DNA from: Leptospiraceae bacterium | GTDB lineage: Bacteria; Spirochaetota; Leptospiria; Leptospirales; Leptospiraceae | DNA length: 64,000 bases | Assembly: GCA_016708435.1 (NCBI GenBank) | Contig: JADJFV010000033.1 | Location: forward strand, 1-64,000 | Direction: 5' to 3' | In this document: positions 54,104-64,000 of the stretch, one piece after another | Layout of the letters: every line of letters begins with the position of its first letter | Numbering within the stretch: position 1 is the stretch's first letter | Program-made: the position numbers and the translations under genes | The notes under the pieces: generated by a model | Told to the model about the DNA's origin: nothing | The model's database searches: none | The model's input: only the letters and a program-made list of their open reading frames with translations

Positions 54104-56643
54104 ATGAAAAACTATTCTGAAATATACAATGACTTTAAATTAAAATTTTGGCTTTATACAGAAGGATTTGGGTTTCTAATCACTGTTCCAATTATTTTGT
54201 TTTTCATTTTCTTTTTGGGAGAGTTTTCTACTGAATCCTTCTTTCTTATTTTGAAGATAACATGCTTCACGATTCCTGCTTGCTTTACATATATTTTTAC
54301 AGAACAAACGATTGTTAAAGCCGTTTGATCTTTACTTTTGAAGAATTATCATTGGGCAATGAAGTAAAGCCAGAAACATATCGAGAAGCATTTTATCGCT
54401 ATTCGAATCTTCCTTCTTCATTCTATTCCACCTGTCGTTGCCTATATTTGTGCAACGTTTCTGTGTTTTAATCGGTCTATTCTTTCAGCCTGAAGTTGCG
54501 ATTACTCAGTATTATATAACTTAGTAGGATCCATCGTATTAATTTCTTTGCTTTGTTTATTTGTATATTTTAACATGACCGAAAAACTCTTAGTTGAACT
54601 AGCTGCGTTTGGTGTTTTCTAAACCAATTGCAAAAGAGAGAATGCACAAAAAACCTCGTGAATGTTTTTTCCGGGAACGTAATCATGATTATCTGCATAT
54701 TTTCTCTATTCATAAATCTACTTGTCTACAATATGAATTATCGCTCCTTGAAGGAATCAATGATTTCGCGAATGAAGGCAGCGAATCAGAGTAATATATT
54801 TATTATAGATGAATTTTTATTATCGAGAAAGGAAGAGATTTTACAATTTACAAAAACTCCCGAAGTCATAGAAGCAGTGAAGCAAAAAAATACAGCTTGG
54901 TTAAATGGTCGATTATCAAGTCTTTATTCTAATGGAAATAATTTCTATGAGAATACTTTCATTACCTCTGTAGATAGTAATCCTACAATTCTATATTCTG
55001 GATTACCCGGAGGTGCAAGCATTGGTCTTGAAATGAAAAAAGAGCAACGCTCAAATGTAAATATGGAAAAATCCTTAAAGGGAGAATTTTATATTAGCGC
55101 AGCATTTCCTTCCCCTGTTACTAAAGACGCAGTATTGCTAGTAACCGCTCCTATTCTAGATGGAAGCAAAGTAATTGGAGTAGCTGGTTTTCCAATTGCA
55201 ATTTTGAAATTTACAAACAGTTTTTAAATAAAGTTCCAATCGGAAAAACAGGTTATTCTTTTTCATTGGATAAGAATGCAGTATTTATAAATCATCCAGA
55301 TTCTAAGCTTTTATTGACGTCTTTAAAAATCTTTCATTCAGTGAAAAAATCTTACAGGCAAACAACGATGAGCTTATCTCCTATCATTATATGGATGCGA
55401 ATAAAGTTTTAATGAAAGAAGTTTCTTCTAATTCAAGTGGAATTGTATCTTTAACAACAATTGATTTGAATGATTTGGAATTGCCAGCTCTCCAAACATC
55501 ACTTTATATTGCGGGTTTAATAATATTATGTGCAATTTGTTCAGGGATTATTATATATTTGATTTTTGCAAAGAAACTAAGTTATTTAGTTAAAAATTCA
55601 GAAGTAGTTGAAGCCATGTCTAAAGGAATTTTAAGCCAGAAAACGAATTCATATAGTTTAGATGAAATAGGGCTTATCTCTGTTAGCCTGAAATCTTTTA
55701 TTGAAAGTCTACAAAAATTATCAAAGAGAGTCAGAACACATCAAAAGATATGGCAGTCTCTGCGGTGAATATGAGTAGATCGATAGGAAGTATCTCAGAG
55801 AACAGTCAAGCGGAAGCCTCTACGGCAGAGCAAATCTCTGCTTCTATTGAAGAGATTACATCGAGCGCTGAAAATGTTACACAGAAAGCAGTTAGTCAAT
55901 CCAATGCGGTGAATCATTTATTTAATAAGATGAATGAACTTTCTGGTTTGATTCAAAGCATGAATCTCAGGGTAACTAACGCTTCCAAAAAAATTAACTC
56001 GATTACAAAAGATGCAGACATTGGAAAAGCATCGTTGCATAATATGAATGTAAGTATTCAAAATATTAGCAAAAGCTCAAAGCAAATAACAAGCGTGATG
56101 GAAATTATAAATGGAATATCCAGACAGATAAACTTACTCGCATTAAACGCTGCCATTGAAGCCGCGAGAGCTGGTGAAGCAGGAAAAGGGATTTGCAGTA
56201 GTAGCAGATGAGGTAGCAACTCTTGCTTCAAAAACAAGTAATAGTATTAGTAATATAAATTCCATCATTAAGCAAAACGACGAAGAAATTGAAAAGGGCA
56301 GTGTGACCATTAGTAATACTGTCAATCTAATCGGACAAATCATAGAAGCTGTCAATACAATAGATGTAACAATCCGTGATTTAAAAAACCAAATGAACGC
56401 AGAAGTAGAAATAAATTCCGTTGTTAATTCAGAAGCCGGAAAATGAAATTAGGCGCAGAGGCAATTCAAATGGCTATGGAAGAACAAAAGTTAGCGTTAA
56501 ACGAAATAGCTCATGCTATTTTCAGTGTTAGCGGAATCATTCAATCGAATGCATCTAGTATGAGTGATTTGAATTCCAATTCAGAAGCAATAGCAAAGAT
56601 GGCTAATAATTTAAAAGAGCAAATGGATTATTTTAAGGTGTAG
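54104..56643 (+). pseudogene. methyl-accepting chemotaxis protein, multiply frameshifted
   Basis: Pieces in different frames follow each other in the right order. They are an N-terminal membrane region (54104-54328, FGFLITVPIILFFIFFLGEF) and a second membrane segment with a Cache-like sensor (54628-55227, FIIDEFLLSRKEEILQFTKT, then LVTAPILDGSKVIGVAGFPI). A HAMP-like region follows (55391-55768, LSYLVKNSEVVEAMSKG), then the signalling hairpin (55750-56211 and on, NGISRQINLLALNAAIEAAR, GEAGKG, FAVVADEVATLASKTSNS). The hairpin tip is canonical. At least five indels break it, so no full receptor can be produced as read. Confidence 0.85.
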
Positions 56644-56663
56644 ATCTATGTGGATATTTATTA

Positions 56664-59600
56664 TCACCCGCCCTTTAATAAGCTAAGCAACTCATCAGCG
56701 GAAATCTTTCCGCTCATGTCGGTTTCTTCTAAGAGGCTATCTGCTAGGTCACGTTTGTGTTTATGAAGGTTTACAATTTTTTCTTCGATGGTATCTTTGG
56801 CTACTAGCCTGTAAACCGTTACCGGTCTTTTCTGACCTATGCGATATGCTCTGTCTGATGCCTGGTCTTCTACGGCAGGATTCCACCATGGATCCATGTG
56901 GATAACATAATCAGCCGCAGTGAGGTTAAGTCCTGTTCCACCTGCTTTGAGACTAATCAAGAAAACCTCTCCTTCTCCTCTTTGGAATGCATCTACTCTG
57001 AGCTTGCGATCTTTCATAGCAGTGCTTCCATCTAAGTATTGAAAGGATATTTTCTTTTCTTCTAGGTATTTTCTGATTAAACTGAGATGGTCTACAAATT
57101 GACTGAATACAAGTGCTTTGTGTTTATTTTCTAAGAGCTCTTCTAGGATTTCTATGAATGCCTCGAATTTTGAACTAGGCAAATCCATCTTAGCCTCTAC
57201 GAGCTTAGTATTACAACAAGCGCGTCTGAGTTTCATAATTTCAGCTAGAATTTGTAAATGTTTTTGTCCGGCAGGCATTTCTTTACTTGTAAGTTTTTTT
57301 ATGGCGTTCAGTCGGAGTGCCTCATAGAAAGATCTTTCTTTATCACTTAATTCTACTTGGAGGGTAATGTCTGTTTTCTCCGGCAATTCATCCAATACTT
57401 GATTCTTGAGTCGGCGTAGAATGAAGGGCTGGATTAATTTCTTAAGCTGATTGCGGGCAGCCTTGTCTTTGTATCTTTCAATCGGTATCGCATAACGCTC
57501 GTTAAATTTTTCCATTGAGCCCAATAGACTTGGATTTAGAAATCGAAATAAATTCCACAATTCACCGAGATGATTTTCAATCGGAGTTCCTGTTGTAAGT
57601 AGGCGAAATCCAGCCTTTAAACTCATCACTGCTTGCGATCGTTTCGTTGACATATTCTTAATAGCTTGTGCTTCATCTAAAATGACCACTTGCCAATCTA
57701 CAGATTTAAAAGTCTCAGCAACATCTTCTTGTTGGATCATTCCATAACTACAGACTATAAGATCGAACGGCTTCAAGCTTTCAATTATCTCGCTTCGATT
57801 TTTTCCGCCATATTGAATTGAATTGAGTGTTGGTGCAAAGCGCAAACTCTCTGTATGCCAGTTCATGCAAACAGAACTAGGAGCGATTACTAGGCTTGGT
57901 CCTTTTGCAGCGCGAGTTAGTAAAATAGCGAGAGACTGAATTGTTTTACCGAGTCCCATATCATCAGCAAGACAAGCACCAACACCCCAGTGAGAAAGTC
58001 GGGCTAACCACTCGTAACCTTCTGTTTGATAATCTCTTAACGTTGCTTGCAATGTATTGGGAAGTTCTGGCTTAAAATCCTTTATCTCTTTAAGTCTTTC
58101 CAGTTGCGCCTTCCATGCCTTATCCGCTTTAAGGCTCGCAACTTGGGAGGCGAAGTCTTCCATGAGCGGTGCGATCAAAGGAGAAAAACGAAGTCCTTCT
58201 TTGGTGGATTCAGAGAAGGCTCTTAATTCATCTAGTTGTTTTCTAAAAGTAGCGGTTAACGCAAGGAAACTCCCATCGTTCATTTTAATAAATCGACCCG
58301 GACTTTGTTCAAGTAATTCCAGAAGAACTTGCATCTCTATAATTTCTTTATTTCCCAAGTCGAGAGTTCCGTTCACAGAAAACCAATCATTGTCTTTTTT
58401 GATTCCCATATGAAATTTAGAAATATCAGCCTGTTTTTTGATTCTAAATCTTTCTCCCTCAGGCCATTCAATGATTGCAGTTTCGCCTATCGTTTGTATT
58501 TCAGATAATACTTCCAAGCAGGTTTCTGGAGTTTCTAAAATCCATTCATATTCAGAGGCTAAATTGGTAGATTGAAGTGTAGGGCATAATCGTAATAATT
58601 CGCTAAATCTCATTTCCTCTTCTAGTAAATTTCTAGTTGTGCTAAGTTTTTTTCCTTCTATGTCTGCGATTAGATTCTTGCCACCCTTGCCAGGTTTGTA
58701 ATAGGGACCTTTTCCTGCAAAGGGTCGGCAAAATCCTGTTACCCGTAAACCTGCATCGTAAGGTAATAGGTGAAGATAGGGAGTCGAAATTGAATCTACT
58801 TTTTCTGTCTGAGTTTCTGCCCCGCCTATATCGGATTGAATTAGGATAGAGCTAGATAGATTTGTAATCGCTTTTAGAACTTGTTCTTTTGCTGTTTTGG
58901 GAATCTTTACATTTAACCCACTTAAGATTTTTGCAATTTGACGATGCTCGTTGGAAAATACAATCAGCTTTAAGCGAGAGGGTGTTTCTAATTGCAAAGT
59001 AAACTTTTCATCTTCCTCGATTTCTTTTGGATGAAGTAGTAGTTTAATTGTATTATCCGCTTCATTCTCTTCGACGGTTAATTCTGGTTCTCCTCTCTCT
59101 AAATCAAAGCGTGTCTTTAAATCTGTCCAGAATAAATAGGGGTGTCCGACAAGCTCTAAGAGAACATTAGCATCTAGAGAGTAGTCAAGTCCTCCATAAT
59201 AGTTTTGAGAATAGGCTCTAATATAACTCGTAGCTCTAATGTCTTGCTCTAATAGGAAAGGAATTTTACTAGAATCGGTTTTTAGTCTTTTTAAGGATAC
59301 GGGCTTTCCTGCCGACCATCCAGTTTTTTCAGAATAACTTTGCTCTATTGGTTGAATTCCTAATACAGTATTTCGTTTCTTATCATAGCCTATATTCCAG
59401 GCAATTCGCTTTTTGTCCGGCTGATTTGTATTAACCGTTGCTGTTTTTGATTTGAGGGAACTAAGAGCATTTAGAATGATATGCCAATCTTCTTTCTTTT
59501 CAATTGTATCTGATATAAAAAAACTACCCAACTCTTTTTTTAATTCTAATGCTTCTTTCGATTCTATCTTTTCAATCTTAGCAATTAGATCGAGCAATTG

Positions 59601-60854
59601 CATTTCCATCCATTTATAATTGGATTTTTTTACATTGTTTAATGACTTTTTTAAGTAAGGTAAGCTTTTATGAGAAGTGCTAGGATTTGTCCAATACAAA
59701 ACAATGCCAAAAACAAATACATTCCAAAAGTCTTCACTCGATGGAGGAAGATAGCCAATATTAATTTTATTTACGTCTCTTTCTAAGCCTGAGGCAAATA
59801 GGCATAATCCATAAAGGGATTGAAATGGAAATCGAAATGGATGATTTATTTCTTTTGCAATCCTTGCTGAATAGTTCATTGCAGTTTGGTAGTTATCTGA
59901 TTCCCCGGTTTTAAGGAGAACAAAGAAGTAGACTACACATAGATAAGATTCTAGAAGATAATTCTTCTTATTTGTTGTTCTCTTTCGATTCACGATGCCA
60001 GATTCAAAGAATGGAATCGCCTCGTCTGCTTTATTCTTAATAAAGTATTTTATTCCATCATTGAAGGGGTTTGCATTTTCATGGATTTTCTGAGTTAATT
60101 TATAAATTTCATCTCTTTCTTGCAATCTCCCTTGAAACATTAAATCTTCACAAACTAAATCTGGGATTATTCCTGTTATCCTCTTATCTTGATTCTTGCA
60201 GAGTTGAATAGCAAACTCGATTGCTTCTGGATTTGGAATTCCATTTTCTATAGATAAGGAAATGATAGTTCCATAAAACATTTCGAAATAATCTGAAGGG
60301 AATTCAAACGTTTGCATGAATTCTGGATCGTAGGGATTATTCAAAGAGGATAATACTTTGAAAATGTAATGATCAGAATCTCTCAGGGAATAGTAATTTC
60401 TCTTAGAAGATTTAATTCTTTCAAATTCGCCGAATATATTTTTCTCTCCTCGATAGAGTCCGATTCTACCGAGGACAAATATATCGTTATTTTCCATTCG
60501 ATAGCTTTCTTCGGCGGCGAATTCAATGGTTCTAGCGGCTACTAAGAATGTGCCTTCTTTTATGGATTCACGAGTTATGATTTCGACGATTTCTGGATTG
60601 CATCTGTAAGCTTTTCCTTCAGGAAGAGTAAGCAATGTTAGCCGCTTTAATTCTTGTAAATGATGTTTTAATGTGTCAAGCTTGATTGTCCCATAGCGGA
60701 ATGCTTTGAAGGGGGGACTGTTTACCAAAGCAAATATTTTTGTTTGGTTTACTTCAAAGTAAGCCAATGAAAATAGAACTAGAACCTGTTTGCTGAATTC
60801 AGGGAGTTTTCGATACTCCTCTAATAATTTCTTCTGGCTGTTTGTGAGGCTCAT
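56664..60854 (-). CDS. SNF2-family DEAD/H-box helicase
   Basis: The 1396 aa protein has a large N-terminal part (~870 residues, no known domain seen) and a C-terminal SNF2 motor: motif I DDMGLGKTIQSLAILL, DEAQAIKN, TGTPIENHLGELWNLF, then KALVFSQFVDHLSLIRKYL, ISLKAGGTGLNLTAADYVIH and SDRAYRIGQKRPVTVYRL. Such bacterial SNF2 proteins translocate on double-stranded DNA and can remodel DNA-protein complexes such as RNA polymerase (RapA-like) or take part in defence. The reading frame is uninterrupted over 4.2 kb, in contrast to the broken neighbours. The 62 bp palindrome lies 63 bases upstream of the start. Confidence 0.93.
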   Translation of the reverse strand: MSLTNSQKKLLEEYRKLPEFSKQVLVLFSLAYFEVNQTKIFALVNSPPFKAFRYGTIKLDTLKHHLQELKRLTLLTLPEGKAYRCNPEIVEIITRESIKEGTFLVAARTIEFAAEESYRMENNDIFVLGRIGLYRGEKNIFGEFERIKSSKRNYYSLRDSDHYIFKVLSSLNNPYDPEFMQTFEFPSDYFEMFYGTIISLSIENGIPNPEAIEFAIQLCKNQDKRITGIIPDLVCEDLMFQGRLQERDEIYKLTQKIHENANPFNDGIKYFIKNKADEAIPFFESGIVNRKRTTNKKNYLLESYLCVVYFFVLLKTGESDNYQTAMNYSARIAKEINHPFRFPFQSLYGLCLFASGLERDVNKINIGYLPPSSEDFWNVFVFGIVLYWTNPSTSHKSLPYLKKSLNNVKKSNYKWMEMQLLDLIAKIEKIESKEALELKKELGSFFISDTIEKKEDWHIILNALSSLKSKTATVNTNQPDKKRIAWNIGYDKKRNTVLGIQPIEQSYSEKTGWSAGKPVSLKRLKTDSSKIPFLLEQDIRATSYIRAYSQNYYGGLDYSLDANVLLELVGHPYLFWTDLKTRFDLERGEPELTVEENEADNTIKLLLHPKEIEEDEKFTLQLETPSRLKLIVFSNEHRQIAKILSGLNVKIPKTAKEQVLKAITNLSSSILIQSDIGGAETQTEKVDSISTPYLHLLPYDAGLRVTGFCRPFAGKGPYYKPGKGGKNLIADIEGKKLSTTRNLLEEEMRFSELLRLCPTLQSTNLASEYEWILETPETCLEVLSEIQTIGETAIIEWPEGERFRIKKQADISKFHMGIKKDNDWFSVNGTLDLGNKEIIEMQVLLELLEQSPGRFIKMNDGSFLALTATFRKQLDELRAFSESTKEGLRFSPLIAPLMEDFASQVASLKADKAWKAQLERLKEIKDFKPELPNTLQATLRDYQTEGYEWLARLSHWGVGACLADDMGLGKTIQSLAILLTRAAKGPSLVIAPSSVCMNWHTESLRFAPTLNSIQYGGKNRSEIIESLKPFDLIVCSYGMIQQEDVAETFKSVDWQVVILDEAQAIKNMSTKRSQAVMSLKAGFRLLTTGTPIENHLGELWNLFRFLNPSLLGSMEKFNERYAIPIERYKDKAARNQLKKLIQPFILRRLKNQVLDELPEKTDITLQVELSDKERSFYEALRLNAIKKLTSKEMPAGQKHLQILAEIMKLRRACCNTKLVEAKMDLPSSKFEAFIEILEELLENKHKALVFSQFVDHLSLIRKYLEEKKISFQYLDGSTAMKDRKLRVDAFQRGEGEVFLISLKAGGTGLNLTAADYVIHMDPWWNPAVEDQASDRAYRIGQKRPVTVYRLVAKDTIEEKIVNLHKHKRDLADSLLEETDMSGKISADELLSLLKGG

Positions 60855-60917
60855 AGCTTTCTTTATTCTTATTAGAAAAAGAAAACTAATTAGTCAATTC
60901 GAAAAGATTTATTTTAA

Positions 60918-60979
60918 TGAATGTAACCTAACGCGTAGGTAACGCATATATGCGTTACCTACGCGTTAGGTTACATTCA
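60918..60979. repeat. perfect 62 bp palindrome
   Basis: The 31-base arms are exact reverse complements with no loop, centred between 60948 and 60949. The core (60935-60962) is GTAGGTAACGCATA plus its complement, the same 28-base GTAG...CTAC design as 28372-28399. It lies between two minus-strand genes, eight bases after the stop of the DUF2126 gene and upstream of the SNF2 gene. It may end the first transcript or be a cruciform-forming site. Confidence 0.9.
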
Positions 60980-60987
60980 ATGACCAT

Positions 60988-63900
60988 CTATTTTCTCAAA
61001 TCCAATGTATACGGAAATTCTGGATTTAACTCTTCTGAAAGAATATTCAAAGTATTTGGAGTATGTCCGAAGGGGGTAAAGCGTGTAAACCTCCTAGACT
61101 CTGCCTCATTTGAGTTTACTGGGAATGTAGTGTAGCCGCGACCACCCGGATGAGCCACAAAGTAAGTGCATCCACCAACAGCGCGGTTATTCCAAGTATC
61201 CACAACATCAAATACGATAGGTGCATGAATTGGAATTGTAGGATGTAAAGCAGATGGAGGCTGCCAAGCTCTATATCTGACTCCTCCCACAAACTCACCA
61301 TTAACCCCTGTAGGTTGAATTGGAACAGGTCTACCGTTACATGTGATTATATGCCGTTTGCCGGTCATACCGAATACTCGCACTTGCACTCTTTCGAGAG
61401 ACGAATCTACATAACGTGCAGTTCCACCTTGAATTCCTTCTTCTCCTAGGACTAACCAAGGCTCTATTGCCATTCTGATTTCTAATTTAATATCTCCTGA
61501 TTGAACAGTTCCAAAAATAGGAAATCTAAAATCTAAAAATACTTTATACCAATTTGGATCAAACTCATAGCCTGTATCATTCAAATCTAAAATCACTTCT
61601 TTGAAATCTTCCCAAATAAAATGAGGTAATAAATACTTATCATGTAAAATCGTTCCATGTCGGAGAAGTGGTCTCTTGTATGGTTCATTCCAAAATTTCG
61701 AAACGAGTGAGCGAATAAGGAGCATTTGCGCTAGACTCATTCTTGTATGAGGTGGCATTTCAAATGCACGCATTTCTAAAATTCCAAGTCGCCCTGAGCT
61801 AGAATCAGGGGAGTAGAGTTTGTCAATGCAAAACTCCGCCCTATGCGTGTTACCCGTTAAGTCAGTCAATAAATTTCGAAACAATCTATCCACTAACCAA
61901 AGAGGAGTAAATGTATTTCTATCTAATTCTTTGAATGCAATTTCTAATTCGTTGAGACTTTCATGCCTTGCTTCATCTATACGTGGAGCTTGACTGGTAG
62001 GACCGACAAAAAGTCCTGAGAATAAATACGATAGACTCGGATGATTGTTCCAATAAGAAAGAAGACTTCTTAGTAAATCTGGTTTTCGTAGTAATGGGCT
62101 ATCAGAAGGAGTCACTCCACCGAGGGTAATATGATTTCCCCCCCCAGTGCCTGTATGTCTTCCATCTAACATGAATTTTTCTGTGCCGAGTCTTGTGAAG
62201 TGTGCTTCTTCGTATAAAATTTCTGTATTTTTAACGAGAGTCTCCCAATCTTCTGTTGGATGAACGTTTACTTCTATTACTCCTGGATCTGGTGTGATTT
62301 GGAATCTTTGCAAACGAATATCGTAAGGAGGTAGGTATCCTTCGATTAATACCGGTATGCCGAGCTCCGATGCAGTCAGTTCTACAGAGGAAACTAAATC
62401 TAAGTATTCTTCCACATGATAGGTTGGAGGTAAGAATACAAATAGATTTCCATTTCTAGGCTCGACGCAAAGGGCAGTGCGAACCATTTCCCAGCTATCT
62501 TCTTTTAAATTGAGATTTCTATTCTCCGCATACTTTTTATAAAGTGCGTCTAACTCGCTGTTAGTCCCGTCAGTTCTTTTTTCATTCTTAATATAGACTT
62601 GTTGACGCTTGCTTACTTTATCATAAAAATTTTCCAGTTGTGCAGGTCTCGCAAAGCTAGAAGGCTCCTCTTCATAAAAATAACTTTCTGAATGAGGTAA
62701 AGAGCTAAGTGGTAATCTAAATCCCATTGGGGAGTCACCCGGTAATAAATAGAGTCTATCTCTTTTTACATGCCACTTGCCAGAGCGCCAAACACGACTT
62801 AGCCAGTCCCATTTAATTGGAAGCACAAAACCAGCCGTAGTTCCAAGTCCTGCTTCTAAAACACGACGTAGAGTTTTTCTTTCTTCCGTATCTTTTAAAT
62901 TTCTTTTGAATGGATCCACATTTACAGGTAAAGTTCCTTCTTTCCATAGATAATAATAAACGTCTTCAAAGCCGGGTGCGACATGTTCGTCCGTTACCGC
63001 CAAATGCGTTGTTAGCCTACGAATAAATATCTCTGCATCTTCGGAAGTGTATTTTCCTTTTACTCTTTCATCTGCAATTAAATTTGGATCATTCCAGATT
63101 GCTTTCCCGTCTTTTCTCCAATAACAAGATAATGCCCAACGGGGAAGAGATTCTCCGGGATACCATTTTCCCTGTCCATAATGAAGTAATGGACCTGATG
63201 CGAATTTATCTTTTAGTTTATTAAATAATTCTATCGCATAATTCTTCTTAGTCGGTCCAAGAGCATCAGTGTTCCATTCTGCTCCTTCCATGTCGGACAC
63301 GGATACGAACGTAGGCTCGCCACCCATCGTGAGTCTAACATCATTGTCTTTTAAATCCTTGTCTACTTTTTGACCGAGTGCATAAATTTTATTCCACACT
63401 TCTTCTGTATATGGCTTTGTAACTCTTGGCTCTTCCTCTATTCTAGTAACAGACATTTCGAATTGAAGTTCAGCCTCTGCTCCTTTCTCAATTCCACCTG
63501 CTATCGGTGCGGCACTAGAAGGATTAGGTGTGCAGGCTAATGGTATATGCCCCTCCCCCGCAAAGAGTCCAGAAGTAGGATCAAGTCCAACCCATCCAGC
63601 TCCAGGTAGATACACTTCTGTCCAAGCATGTAAGTCGGTGAAGTCAACGGTAGTTCCAGAAGGTCCATCAATTGCTTTTACATCGGGAACCAGTTGAATG
63701 AGGTAACCAGAAGTAAACCGCGCAGCCAGTCCAATGTGACGGAGCATTTGCACGAGTAGCCAGGCACTGTCTCTACAAGATCCTTTCTTTAAAATCAAAG
63801 TCTCTTCACTTGTTTGAACTCCCGGCTCCATACGAATGATATAGCCGACTTCCGAATGAACGACTTGATTGATATAAACTAAAAAGTCTACTGTTCTTCT

Positions 63901-64000
63901 TTTGGTGAGGTCTAGTTTAGAAATTAAACTCTTTAGAAGATTTCCGTCTTCTTTAACTTGCAAATAAGGAAGTAATTCACTTTTTAAATCTTCTGTATAT
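60988..64000 (-). CDS. transglutaminase-like / DUF2126 protein, partial
   Basis: The frame is open to the right edge, so the N-terminus lies beyond the window; at least 1000 codons are present. Residues ~30-130 of the visible part are a transglutaminase core: KKGSCRDSAWLLVQMLRHIG with the Cys, and VDFTDLHAWTEVYLPGAGWV with the His and Asp. The rest is the DUF2126 region (RLTMGGEPTFVSVSDMEG, NPYKRPLLRHG-type segment, and WRPPSAL-like RAWQPPSALHPTIP). Fused proteins of this type accompany ATP-grasp/alpha-E genes in amide-bond or peptide modification clusters; those genes are not in view. The perfect 62 bp palindrome follows the stop. Confidence 0.88.
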   Translation of the reverse strand, partial: YTEDLKSELLPYLQVKEDGNLLKSLISKLDLTKRRTVDFLVYINQVVHSEVGYIIRMEPGVQTSEETLILKKGSCRDSAWLLVQMLRHIGLAARFTSGYLIQLVPDVKAIDGPSGTTVDFTDLHAWTEVYLPGAGWVGLDPTSGLFAGEGHIPLACTPNPSSAAPIAGGIEKGAEAELQFEMSVTRIEEEPRVTKPYTEEVWNKIYALGQKVDKDLKDNDVRLTMGGEPTFVSVSDMEGAEWNTDALGPTKKNYAIELFNKLKDKFASGPLLHYGQGKWYPGESLPRWALSCYWRKDGKAIWNDPNLIADERVKGKYTSEDAEIFIRRLTTHLAVTDEHVAPGFEDVYYYLWKEGTLPVNVDPFKRNLKDTEERKTLRRVLEAGLGTTAGFVLPIKWDWLSRVWRSGKWHVKRDRLYLLPGDSPMGFRLPLSSLPHSESYFYEEEPSSFARPAQLENFYDKVSKRQQVYIKNEKRTDGTNSELDALYKKYAENRNLNLKEDSWEMVRTALCVEPRNGNLFVFLPPTYHVEEYLDLVSSVELTASELGIPVLIEGYLPPYDIRLQRFQITPDPGVIEVNVHPTEDWETLVKNTEILYEEAHFTRLGTEKFMLDGRHTGTGGGNHITLGGVTPSDSPLLRKPDLLRSLLSYWNNHPSLSYLFSGLFVGPTSQAPRIDEARHESLNELEIAFKELDRNTFTPLWLVDRLFRNLLTDLTGNTHRAEFCIDKLYSPDSSSGRLGILEMRAFEMPPHTRMSLAQMLLIRSLVSKFWNEPYKRPLLRHGTILHDKYLLPHFIWEDFKEVILDLNDTGYEFDPNWYKVFLDFRFPIFGTVQSGDIKLEIRMAIEPWLVLGEEGIQGGTARYVDSSLERVQVRVFGMTGKRHIITCNGRPVPIQPTGVNGEFVGGVRYRAWQPPSALHPTIPIHAPIVFDVVDTWNNRAVGGCTYFVAHPGGRGYTTFPVNSNEAESRRFTRFTPFGHTPNTLNILSEELNPEFPYTLDLRK

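Overview
The window looks like a low-GC (roughly one third G+C) Gram-negative chromosome, most likely a spirochaete of the Leptospiraceae. The grounds are the many short-lipobox lipoproteins, frequent TTG starts, a protein that may belong to the Leptospira-type DUF1577 family, HWE-type sensor kinases, a free-standing Urate_ox_N membrane protein, and RNase T2 and S1/P1-type phospholipase-like secreted proteins. The placement is an inference from gene content; no rRNA or other marker is present to settle it.

Region 1 (1-9.9 kb) is an accessory, cassette-like zone. Copies of a ~125 bp repeat, all in the same orientation (about 112, 1490, 2594, 4291, a 5361 tail, 8775, 9146), separate short, mostly broken genes: a frameshifted PIN-domain protein with an antitoxin-like neighbour, a frameshifted secreted protein, a truncated secretory leader, a lipoprotein/membrane-protein pair, a GIDE-like membrane protein with a frameshifted tail, a large hybrid sensor kinase cut by one in-frame stop codon, and a decayed antitoxin. 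The repeat has two possible hairpins. The second pairs its 3' arm over an ATG preceded by a Shine-Dalgarno-like stretch, and some pairs covary.

Region 2 (10-24 kb) is mostly core: a Urate_ox_N membrane protein, rsgA, KaiB followed by a PAS sensor protein whose H-box histidine is replaced by glutamate, the tight folK - DnaC/IstB-like ATPase - secA block, a glutamine amidotransferase, a thioredoxin-like lipoprotein, a possible RNA polymerase omega with a very acidic tail, and a DUF115/Maf-like gene disrupted at an A10 tract.

Region 3 (24-41 kb) has an AAA_14/DUF4143 ATPase whose start lies inside a 62 bp palindrome, a beta-oxidation pair (3-hydroxyacyl-CoA dehydrogenase and thiolase) with an enoyl-CoA hydratase further on, a SUFU-domain gene coupled to a 45-codon gene and a 394 aa regulator-like gene, RNase T2, a FrnE-like DsbA protein, a REC-HDOD protein, and a decayed IS110 element whose structured upstream region is a bridge-RNA candidate.

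Region 4 (41-52 kb) has a REC-HATPase protein without an evident phosphoacceptor histidine, a four-gene unit of three unknown proteins ending in a DPM1-like glycosyltransferase, an ABC transporter, tRNA-Ser(TGA), tRNA-Ser(GCT) and tRNA-Arg(ACG), a class III cyclase-like membrane protein, a GH18-like protein and yebC. Two copies of a ~200 bp MITE with 28 bp terminal inverted repeats sit between convergent genes.

Region 5 (52-64 kb) has two heavily frameshifted genes side by side (MASE1-SpoIIE phosphatase and a methyl-accepting chemotaxis protein), then an intact 1396 aa SNF2 helicase, a perfect 62 bp palindrome, and a transglutaminase/DUF2126 gene that runs off the right edge. Large housekeeping genes are uninterrupted while accessory and sensory genes carry many indels, so the breaks look like real decay at least in part, but assembly indels cannot be excluded from sequence alone.
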